Made by a program: the position numbers and the translations under genes
Shown: positions 58,097-64,000 of the stretch, piece after piece
Layout of the letters: the number at the start of each line of letters is the position of its first letter
Numbering within the stretch: the first letter of the stretch is position 1
The notes under the pieces: model-generated
Seen by the model: the letters and a program-made list of their open reading frames with translations, nothing else
Told to the model about the DNA's origin: nothing
The model's database searches: none
Assembly (NCBI GenBank): GCA_017445015.1
Contig: JAFSVL010000017.1
Span: 1-64,000 of the forward strand
Source: Bacteroidales bacterium
Lineage (GTDB): Bacteria; Bacteroidota; Bacteroidia; Bacteroidales; UBA932
DNA length: 64,000 nt
Reading direction: 5' to 3'

Positions 58097-60492
58097 AATA
58101 TATATTCGATCACGTCCTGGATGGTCTTTACATAATGGAAGTTCAGGCCCTCGATATAGACCGGTTTGATATCTTCCACGTCCTTGCGGTTTTCTTCGCT
58201 GATGACAATGGTCCCTACCCCGGCGCGCTTGGCTGCCAGGATCTTTTCCTTGATGCCGCCTACGGGCAGCACACGGCCGCGCAGCGTCATTTCGCCGGTC
58301 ATGGCAATGCCTTTCCGGATGCCCTTGCCGCGCAGGGCGCTGACCATGGAACTCACCATCGTGATTCCGGCGGAGGGCCCGTCCTTGGGCGTGGCGCCCT
58401 CCGGGACATGGACGTGAATATCCTTCTGCGAGAATTGCTTGGAGGTCAGGTTCGCCATTTCCGGGTGCGCCTTGATATACTGGTAGGCGATGGTGGCGGA
58501 TTCTTTCATCACGTCACCCAGGTTGCCGGTCATGCTCATGACGCCCTTCCCGTTGCTGATGGAGGTTTCCACGAAGAGGATTTCTCCGCCCATCGACGTC
58601 CAGGCGAGTCCGGTCACTACGCCGGGGCCTTCATTGCCTTTCTGCCGGTCATGGAAGGCGGTAGGGAGTCCCAGATATTCTTTGAGGTGTTCCCTTTTGA
58701 TGACGGAGGGGGCCTCTTCGCCCATGGCGATTTTCTTCGCGGTGACGCGGGCGATTTTGGCAATCTGCTTCTCCAGGCCGCGCACGCCGGATTCATGGGT
58801 GTACTGGTCGATGATATCACGCAGGCAGGCCTTGTCGATGCGCAGCGACTTCGCCTTCAGCCCATGTTCCTTCAATTGCTTGGGAACAAGGAAATTACGG
58901 GCGATCTCCATTTTTTCCTCGGCAAGATATCCCGTTACGTTGATGACCTCCATGCGGTCCAGCAGGGCCGGCTGTACCGGGGAGATGCTGTTGGCGGTGG
59001 TAATAAAGAGGACGTTGGAGAGGTCATAGTCCAGGTCGAGGTAGTTGTCGTGGAACGTGGTGTTCTGCTCCGGATCCAGCGCTTCGAGCAGGGCCGATGC
59101 GGGGTCGCCCTTGAAGTCGGAACTGAGTTTGTCGATTTCGTCGAGCACGATGACGGGATTGGAAGTGCCGGCGCGGCAGATTCCGTTCAGGATCCGGCCG
59201 GGAAGGGCACCGACATAGGTCTTGCGATGGCCGCGGATTTCCGCTTCATCGTGCATGCCGCCCAGTGCGATGCGGATGTATTTGCGTCCGAGCGCCCGGG
59301 CCACGGATTTCCCGAGGCTGGTCTTGCCCACGCCGGGAGGCCCGTAGAGGCAGAGAATCGGCGATTTCATATTCCCCTTCAGTTTGAGCACCGCAAGGTA
59401 TTCGATGATGCGGTCCTTTACGTCGTCGAGTCCGAAATGGTCGTCGTCGAGCACCTTCTTGGCATTTGCAAGGTCGAGGTTGTCGGCGCTCACCGTATTC
59501 CAGGGCAGGTCGAGCATGAATTCGAGGTAGGCATACTGGATGCTGTAGTCGGGGGAATTGGGGTTGTGCTTGGTGAGTTTTGTCACTTCGCGCTCGAAGG
59601 CTTCGGCAATGGCCTTGGGCCAGTCTTTGTCCTTCGCCCGGGCGCGGAGTTTTTCGGCATCGCCGGTCTCGTCCATGCCCAGTTCCTCCTGGATGGTGCG
59701 CAACTGGTTGTTCAGGTAGTATTCGCGCTGCTGCTGGTCTATTTCGCTCTTGACCTTCTGGTTGATTTCCTGTTTGATCTTTCCGAGCTGGACCTGCGTT
59801 TCGAGGATGGTGAGCAATTTCATCGCCCTGACGCGCACATCGTCGTATTGCAGCAGCTCCATCTTCTGCCGGAAATCGTCCGTCTCGATGGTGGTTGCGA
59901 CAAAGTTGACCAGGAAGGTCAGGTTGTCAATGGAACGCAGGGCGTTGATTCCTTCGCGCCAGCCCACGTTGGCGTTCTTGATGACCGTAACCGCCTTTTC
60001 CTTGATGGATTCCATCAGCGCAATGATATCGTTGCCGACGCTGTCCGGAACGATTTCCGGGCGGTAGCGCACGCGGGCGGTGAGATAGGGGTCGCTTCCC
60101 AGCAGGGCTACCATCTCGATGCGCCGTACCGACTGCACGATGGCCGTCATGTTCCCGTCGGGCATATCGAGGGTCTTGAGTACCCGCGCGATCGTTCCGT
60201 ACCGGTACAGGTCCGTCTCGGAAGGGTCCTCGACAGTGGCGTCATATTGCGGAATCGTGCCGATGAAGAATTCTTTCTTTTCGGCTTCCTTGACCAGTTT
60301 TACCGATTTTTCGCGGCCGATGGTGATGGGGAAGATGGACCCCGGGAAGAGGGCGACATTGCGCAGTGCGAGCACCGGCAGAATGTCAGGAAGCTGCGCC
60401 TCGTCGATTTTCATGCTCCCGTCGTCCTGCATCATGGGAATGACATTCACCTCGGCGACAGCGGGAAGGGCGTAGTCGTATTCTTTTCTCAT
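58093..60492 (-). CDS. lon: ATP-dependent protease La
   Basis: 799 residues. The N-terminal substrate-binding domain ([19 protein letters not shown]), AAA+ module with Walker [14 protein letters not shown], and the proteolytic domain with catalytic Ser707 in DGPSAGITM and Lys in [14 protein letters not shown] are present. Lon degrades misfolded and regulatory proteins in the cytoplasm. ATG 60492 opens with [10 protein letters not shown]. It heads the lon-ung-coaD-DUF5106 run and has its own promoter 48-77 nt upstream. Confidence 0.97.
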   Translation of the reverse strand: MRKEYDYALPAVAEVNVIPMMQDDGSMKIDEAQLPDILPVLALRNVALFPGSIFPITIGREKSVKLVKEAEKKEFFIGTIPQYDATVEDPSETDLYRYGTIARVLKTLDMPDGNMTAIVQSVRRIEMVALLGSDPYLTARVRYRPEIVPDSVGNDIIALMESIKEKAVTVIKNANVGWREGINALRSIDNLTFLVNFVATTIETDDFRQKMELLQYDDVRVRAMKLLTILETQVQLGKIKQEINQKVKSEIDQQQREYYLNNQLRTIQEELGMDETGDAEKLRARAKDKDWPKAIAEAFEREVTKLTKHNPNSPDYSIQYAYLEFMLDLPWNTVSADNLDLANAKKVLDDDHFGLDDVKDRIIEYLAVLKLKGNMKSPILCLYGPPGVGKTSLGKSVARALGRKYIRIALGGMHDEAEIRGHRKTYVGALPGRILNGICRAGTSNPVIVLDEIDKLSSDFKGDPASALLEALDPEQNTTFHDNYLDLDYDLSNVLFITTANSISPVQPALLDRMEVINVTGYLAEEKMEIARNFLVPKQLKEHGLKAKSLRIDKACLRDIIDQYTHESGVRGLEKQIAKIARVTAKKIAMGEEAPSVIKREHLKEYLGLPTAFHDRQKGNEGPGVVTGLAWTSMGGEILFVETSISNGKGVMSMTGNLGDVMKESATIAYQYIKAHPEMANLTSKQFSQKDIHVHVPEGATPKDGPSAGITMVSSMVSALRGKGIRKGIAMTGEMTLRGRVLPVGGIKEKILAAKRAGVGTIVISEENRKDVEDIKPVYIEGLNFHYVKTIQDVIEYIF

Positions 60493-60539
60493 ATATTCTC
60501 TGTCAAATTGTCAGTAATGGTTCCGTTTAATACTTTCCG

Positions 60540-60569
60540 CTAATATAGTCAATCTCCGTGCCAAGTCAA
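60540..60569 (-). promoter_or_regulatory. Promoter of the lon run
   Basis: On the minus strand, TTG (60569-60567) is 19 nt from TATATTAG (60547-60540), a -7 box with two mismatches to TAnnTTTG. The -33 TTG lies in the tail of the rng terminator T-tract. The 5' leader would be about 43 nt. Confidence 0.5.
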
Positions 60570-60595
60570 AAAAAGAGGTTCATTCGAGAACCTCT
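60568..60595 (-). terminator. Rho-independent terminator overlapping the rng stop codon
   Basis: On the minus strand AGAGGTTC (60595-60588) pairs with GAACCTCT (60581-60574), 8 bp, loop of 6, followed by T to 60568. The rng stop codon (60582-60580) lies in the loop/3' arm, so translation termination and transcription termination coincide. Confidence 0.75.
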
Positions 60596-62139
60596 CCTTT
60601 TTCATTCCGGAATTCGTACTGCAGGATGCTGAACTCCGTGACTTCGCTCATGCGGAGTTTGCATTTGTACTTTCGTCTCCACTTTGACAGGAACGAGTTC
60701 CAGCCGCGCGTAAGATAGGCGCCCAGGATGGGGCTGACCCGGATTTCGACCTTCTTCAGATCCTTTTCGGAGATGAGGTCGGAAAGTTCGCGCTCAATCT
60801 GCTCGTCGATCACCACCGTAGAGGCAATCTTGCCCGTTCCGTGACACAGGGGACACTGCTCGGTGGTGTTAATTTCCGTTACGGGGCGGATTCTCTGCCG
60901 TGTAATCTGCATCAGGCCGAACTTCGTGAGCGGAAGGACATTGTGCTTTGCCCGGTCTTCCGCCATCAGCGATACCATGTACTTGTAGAGTTCGTTCCGG
61001 TGCTCGGCGCTGTCAAGGTCGATGAAGTCCACGATGACGATGCCGCCCATGTCGCGCAGGCGCAACTGCCGGGCGATTTCTTCCGCGGCGAACTTGTTGA
61101 CCTCGAATGCATTCTCTTCGTGGTCCGTGGTCTTGGTGCGGATGCCGCTGTTGACATCGATGACATTGAGCGCTTCCGTGGTCTCGATGACCAGGTAGGA
61201 ACCCTGCTTCATCGGCACGATGCGTCCGAAGGAACTCTTGATCTGGCGCGTGACCTCGAAGTAATCGAAGATGTTCTTGCGGCCGTCGTAGAGTTTGACG
61301 ATTTTCTCCTGTTCCGGTGAAATCAGGGACACGTACTTGCGGGTTTCCTCATAGACCTTGGGATCGTTCACATAAACGTTCGAGAAAGTCTCATTGAGCA
61401 AATCGCGGAGCGTAGCCGTGGTTTTCGAGTACTCGGTAAACAGGAGCCCGACCCCTTTTCGGCCGGCGACTTTCTTCCAGGAACCTTCCCATTTGTCGAT
61501 GAGGGAACGGAGCTCCGCCACCAGTACGGCAGCGGTCTTGCCTTCCGCCGCCGTGCGGATAATGGCACCGTAATTCTTGGGGAGGATGTTCCCGACGAGA
61601 GTTTCCAGCCGTCGTTTCTCCTCTTTGGAGGAGATTTTCTGGGAGATGCTCACCTTCTCGGCGAAGGGGAGCAGTACAATGTTGCGTCCTGCCAGTGAAA
61701 TTTCCGCGCTCAGCCGGGAGCCCTTGGTGGAAATCGGTTCTTTGACAATTTGTCCCATGATGATCTGGCCGGGCTTGAGGATATCCTCGATTTTGCCTTC
61801 TTTGCCCAGGGGGCTGCCCAGAGGCGTGTCGGCATAGAGTTTCCCCAGGTCCTTTCCGGGACGGCTCTCCTTCACGAACGTGTCGAAGGCACTGAAATAA
61901 AGTCCCAGGTCCAGATAATGGATGAAAGCGTCCTTGTCGTCACCGATATCCACGAAGGCGGCGTTCAGGGCGGGGAGAAGTTTCCGGACCTTGCCCAGAT
62001 ACACATCCCCTACCGAGAATTGCCGTCCCCCGACCGACTCTCTGCCCAGTTCGATGAGCCGATGGTTTTCCATCAGCGCAACACGAACCTCTGATGGGGA
62101 AATGTCCACCACCAAGTCTTTGATTTTGTCAGGTTCCAT
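60580..62139 (-). CDS. rng: Ribonuclease G
   Basis: 519 residues. An S1 domain (VGDVYLGKVRKLLPALNAAFVD) precedes the RNase H-like catalytic core with metal-binding Asp residues in NVIDVNSGIRTK and VIVDFIDLDS; the Zn-link is CPLCHGTGK. RNase E/G cleaves AU-rich single-stranded RNA and matures 16S rRNA. The start is ATG 62139 (MEPDKIKDLVVDIS); the open frame to 62208 is not homologous and holds a hairpin (62163-62178). Confidence 0.95.
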   Translation of the reverse strand: MEPDKIKDLVVDISPSEVRVALMENHRLIELGRESVGGRQFSVGDVYLGKVRKLLPALNAAFVDIGDDKDAFIHYLDLGLYFSAFDTFVKESRPGKDLGKLYADTPLGSPLGKEGKIEDILKPGQIIMGQIVKEPISTKGSRLSAEISLAGRNIVLLPFAEKVSISQKISSKEEKRRLETLVGNILPKNYGAIIRTAAEGKTAAVLVAELRSLIDKWEGSWKKVAGRKGVGLLFTEYSKTTATLRDLLNETFSNVYVNDPKVYEETRKYVSLISPEQEKIVKLYDGRKNIFDYFEVTRQIKSSFGRIVPMKQGSYLVIETTEALNVIDVNSGIRTKTTDHEENAFEVNKFAAEEIARQLRLRDMGGIVIVDFIDLDSAEHRNELYKYMVSLMAEDRAKHNVLPLTKFGLMQITRQRIRPVTEINTTEQCPLCHGTGKIASTVVIDEQIERELSDLISEKDLKKVEIRVSPILGAYLTRGWNSFLSKWRRKYKCKLRMSEVTEFSILQYEFRNEKGEVLE

Positions 62140-62185
62140 CGGAATTTCAGGTTGGACTAAGTGAAGCCCTTCGGCTTCAAAATTT

Positions 62186-62218
62186 AAAAAAAGGCCCGGC
62201 GGTTCCACCGTCAGGCCT
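62186..62218 (-). terminator. Rho-independent terminator of the HU/small basic protein unit
   Basis: On the minus strand AGGCC (62218-62214) pairs with GGCCT (62196-62192), with an inner CGGT/ACCG stem and a GGA loop, followed by T to 62186. It lies 8 nt past the stop of the 29-residue gene and separates it from rng. Confidence 0.65.
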
Positions 62219-62226
62219 CGGTTCGA

Positions 62227-62316
62227 CTATTTCTTCTTGTGTCGGTTGAGGCGCAAGCGTTTTTTACGCTTATGGGTTGCCATCTTGTGCCTCTTATGCT
62301 TTTTTCCGTTAGGCAT
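62227..62316 (-). CDS. 29-residue, highly basic conserved protein (candidate ribosomal protein)
   Basis: A short gene (ATG 62316, TAG 62227) encoding MPNGKKHKRHKMATHKRKKR followed by LRLNRHKKK: 18 of 29 residues are Lys, Arg or His. Nothing this basic and short arises easily by chance; it has a clean start 12 nt past the HU stop and a terminator after it. I recall near-identical short proteins in other Bacteroidales, which suggests strong conservation. Its composition fits a ribosomal or rRNA-binding peptide; a Bacteroidetes-specific ribosomal protein, bL38, has been reported in Flavobacterium, but I cannot verify identity. Confidence 0.75.
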   Translation of the reverse strand: MPNGKKHKRHKMATHKRKKRLRLNRHKKK

Positions 62317-62328
62317 GATAATGGTGTT

Positions 62329-62607
62329 TTATTTCACCTTGACCTGCGCAACAAAGCTCTTGGCGGGTTTGAACGCGGGAATGTCGTGCGCCGGGATGGT
62401 GATGGTTGTTTTACGGGTGATATTGCGGGCTGCCTTCTGGGCGCGGTGCTTGATGATAAAGCTGCCGAATCCTCTCAGATAAACGGGCTCACCACTGATC
62501 AAAGATCCCTTCACGCTTTCCATGAAAGCTTCAACAACTGCCTGGACTTCCACCTTTTCAAGGCCCTTTTCCCTGGCGATTTCGTTTACGATGTCTGCTT
62601 TAGTCAT
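62329..62607 (-). CDS. hup: HU-family DNA-binding protein
   Basis: 92 residues, the typical size. MTKADIVNEIA at the start, GSLISGEPVYLRGFGSFIIKHR with the FGSF motif, and the DNA-embracing arm ARNITRKTTITIPA are present. HU bends and compacts DNA as a dimer. Start ATG 62607 sits about 45 nt past a strong promoter. Co-transcribed with the 29-residue gene. Confidence 0.96.
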   Translation of the reverse strand: MTKADIVNEIAREKGLEKVEVQAVVEAFMESVKGSLISGEPVYLRGFGSFIIKHRAQKAARNITRKTTITIPAHDIPAFKPAKSFVAQVKVK

Positions 62608-62657
62608 TTTGCTTATATTTTAATATAAAACTAAGATAGTTCCGGAAAAACGGAGTG

Positions 62658-62687
62658 CAAAAATAGTGCTAAATTTTAAATAATCAA
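62658..62687 (-). promoter_or_regulatory. Strong Bacteroidetes-type promoter of the HU gene
   Basis: On the minus strand TTG (62687-62685), 19 nt, TATTTTTG (62665-62658), a perfect match. The -33 lies 9 nt past the stop of the upstream peptidase gene. The leader is AT-rich, about 45 nt, with no Shine-Dalgarno. Confidence 0.75.
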
Positions 62688-62695
62688 AATTTTAA

Positions 62696-63370
62696 TTAGC
62701 GGTTTCTCGCGATGCCGATGTAGTAGAAAAGCGTAGCGAGCGAACCGATGGCGGCGATGACATAGGTATAGGCGGCCCACTGCAGGGCGTCCTCGACCAT
62801 CGGGCGGGTCTCAAAGTCTGTAATCCCTTGTGTCTCAAGCCATTCTACGGCCCTCTTGCTGGCGTTTACCTCAACGGGGAGGGTGATGAGGCTGAAGAGG
62901 GTGGTGGTGGCGAACAGCGCGATGCCCAGCCACAGCAATGCCGGAAAGGCGGTGACGAAAATCACGCCGGCCAGCAGGACCCATTGGACGATGTTGCTGG
63001 CGAACGAGACGAAGGGGACCAGTGCGGAGCGGAGTTTTACCGGCGTGTAGCCCGTTGCATGCTGGATGGCATGTCCCGTTTCGTGGGCGGCCACCGCGAT
63101 GGCGGCGACACTGCGGCTCCCGTACACGCCTTCGCTGAGGTTGACAGTCTTGTTCGTGGGGTTGTAATGGTCCGTCAGCTGCCCTTTCGTAGAGATGACC
63201 CTGACATCGCTGATGCCGTTTTGGCGGAGCATCAGTTCGGCGATCTCGGCGCCTGTATAGGCTGCGGGCACCTGGGAATATTTGGCGAATTTGCGCTGCA
63301 GGCGCTGCTGGATGATGAAACTCAGCAGCATGACCGCAATCATGATAATCCAGATCAGGGAACTGTTCAT
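62696..63370 (-). CDS. YugP-like zinc metallopeptidase (membrane)
   Basis: 224 residues. An N-terminal helix (LIWIIMIAVMLLSFII) is followed by the zinc site HETGH (AVAAHETGHAIQHATGY) and two more membrane helices near 115-165. This matches the neutral zinc metallopeptidase YugP family of unknown substrate. ATG 63370 overlaps the stop of the upstream DUF362 gene (ATGA). Probably embedded in the inner membrane. Confidence 0.9.
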   Translation of the reverse strand: MNSSLIWIIMIAVMLLSFIIQQRLQRKFAKYSQVPAAYTGAEIAELMLRQNGISDVRVISTKGQLTDHYNPTNKTVNLSEGVYGSRSVAAIAVAAHETGHAIQHATGYTPVKLRSALVPFVSFASNIVQWVLLAGVIFVTAFPALLWLGIALFATTTLFSLITLPVEVNASKRAVEWLETQGITDFETRPMVEDALQWAAYTYVIAAIGSLATLFYYIGIARNR

Positions 63371-64000
63371 TTCTTTGTGTTTACGTTGATTAATTCATAT
63401 TCCCGGCTCCCGATGCCGAGTTTTTCCGCCTGCTCGAAACAGGATTTCCAGTCGCTTTCCGGATGGAGGTTATTGAAGAGGTTGCCCGTTTCGTGGAAGT
63501 GCTCGTCGTGCAGGGCTTCCCACAACTGGCTTCCCGGCAGGGGTTCCGCCTTCATGCAGGCGTCGACGCAGGCCTGGTCGAGGGCCAGCGGGTCCGTCGA
63601 TGCGAACATGCCGATGTCCGGCAGCATGGGGGTGTCGTTTTCGCAGTGGCAGTCGCAGCTCGGCGATATATCCATCACCAGCGTGATATGGAAGCAGGGG
63701 CGTCCGTCCACGACCGCTTTGGCGTATTCGGCCATCTTGCGGCTCAACAGTTCGTTGGCCGTGTCGTTGGTGAAGCCGATGGCGTCGAAGTTGCATGCGC
63801 CCAGGCATTGGCCGCATCCTACGCAGTGTGACTTATCCACCTGCATCTTTTTTGTCGCCTCGTCGAAATGCAGGCCGTCGTTGGCGCAATTTTTCAGGCA
63901 CTGGCGGCAACCGCGGCAGAGTTCGGGATCGATTTCCGCCTGCCCGCTGCTGTGCATCTCCTTTTTTCCGGCCCTGGAGCCGCAGCCCATGCCGATATTC
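63367..64000 (-). CDS. DUF362 ferredoxin-type protein (5' end beyond window)
   Basis: The frame is open to the window edge (…NIGMGCGSRAGK), so at least 150 N-terminal residues are missing; 211 are seen. Two 4Fe-4S clusters are visible: CRGCRQCLKNCAND and CVGCGQCLGACNFD, followed by FHITLVMDISPSCDCHC and ASTDPLALDQACVDAC of the DUF362 domain. Such proteins are widespread in anaerobes and may transfer electrons. Translationally coupled to the peptidase. Confidence 0.85.
   Translation of the reverse strand, partial: NIGMGCGSRAGKKEMHSSGQAEIDPELCRGCRQCLKNCANDGLHFDEATKKMQVDKSHCVGCGQCLGACNFDAIGFTNDTANELLSRKMAEYAKAVVDGRPCFHITLVMDISPSCDCHCENDTPMLPDIGMFASTDPLALDQACVDACMKAEPLPGSQLWEALHDEHFHETGNLFNNLHPESDWKSCFEQAEKLGIGSREYELINVNTKK

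Noticed and set aside
58027-60543. An 838-residue open frame on the plus strand opposite lon
   Set aside because: It mirrors lon in the opposite strand. The peptide has no recognisable domain and is rich in His/Val/Gly runs typical of antisense GC-rich frames, whereas lon has all catalytic motifs.
62163-62178. A terminator upstream of rng
   Set aside because: GAAGCC/GGCTTC forms a 6-bp stem with a tetraloop, but no T-tract follows on either strand; the real terminator is at 62186-62218.
1-64000. tRNA or rRNA genes
   Set aside because: I read the intergenic gaps for cloverleaf arms, TTCGA loops and rRNA motifs and found none; gaps are mostly under 150 bp.

Overview
The window looks like a chromosomal segment of a GC-rich member of the order Bacteroidales. 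The evidence is the Bacteroidetes-type promoters (TTG about 19-20 nt upstream of TAnnTTTG), the near absence of Shine-Dalgarno sequences, and lipoproteins with BACON, fimbrillin-like, DUF5689 and Fibrobacter-major-paralogue domains. A TonB receptor with a carboxypeptidase-like N-terminal domain, a b558-type succinate dehydrogenase cytochrome and Stealth/Wzi/flippase envelope genes point the same way. I cannot fix the family from sequence alone. No rRNA, tRNA or CRISPR array was found. Almost every gene is chromosomal housekeeping or envelope biology; the only mobile DNA is the end of an IS at the left edge.

Layout. 1-0.5 kb: tail of an IS4/IS1634-type transposase. 0.5-4 kb: a ZIP metal transporter (minus) and a large sialidase-like lipoprotein. 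4-12.8 kb: ssb, then a tight run recJ-exbB-exbD-tonB-rluB-era-parC with several one-base overlaps. 12.9-18.4 kb (minus): topA-ddl-prmC and an unknown lipoprotein. 18.4-27.3 kb: PBP1A, an Lrp regulator, pepP/dusB (divergent), lpxK, frr/pyrH (minus) and a solitary sdhC. 27.3-30.3 kb: rplM-rpsI and rpsB-tsf. 30.3-36.7 kb: a small lipoprotein, lutABC (minus), a flippase, a secreted cyclophilin and a Stealth sugar-phosphotransferase.

36.7-49.1 kb is the most interesting stretch: one nearly gap-free transcription unit. It encodes a BACON/OB-fold lipoprotein, a lipoprotein NUC1 nuclease, a secreted endonuclease/exonuclease/phosphatase protein, a TonB-dependent receptor, a DUF5689 (OB-fold) lipoprotein and a lipoprotein M3 peptidase, followed by gpmI. 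The combination reads as an outer-membrane machine for degrading and importing extracellular nucleic acid (or nucleoprotein), without a SusD partner. The function is inferred; the layout is seen.

49.1-53.2 kb: a DMT transporter, a repeat-rich 400-bp gap with a decayed ATPase fragment, then umuC-umuD overlapping a glycosyltransferase (minus). 53.3-55.9 kb: Wzi, folE, tdk. 55.9-64 kb (minus): an HU gene with a 29-residue basic-protein gene, rng, lon-ung-coaD-DUF5106 protein, a ribbon-helix-helix-like protein, and at the right edge a Zn-peptidase and a ferredoxin-type DUF362 protein that runs off the window.

A recurring feature is that several start codons lie only 4-8 nt beyond a TAnnTTTG box, which predicts leaderless or nearly leaderless mRNAs.
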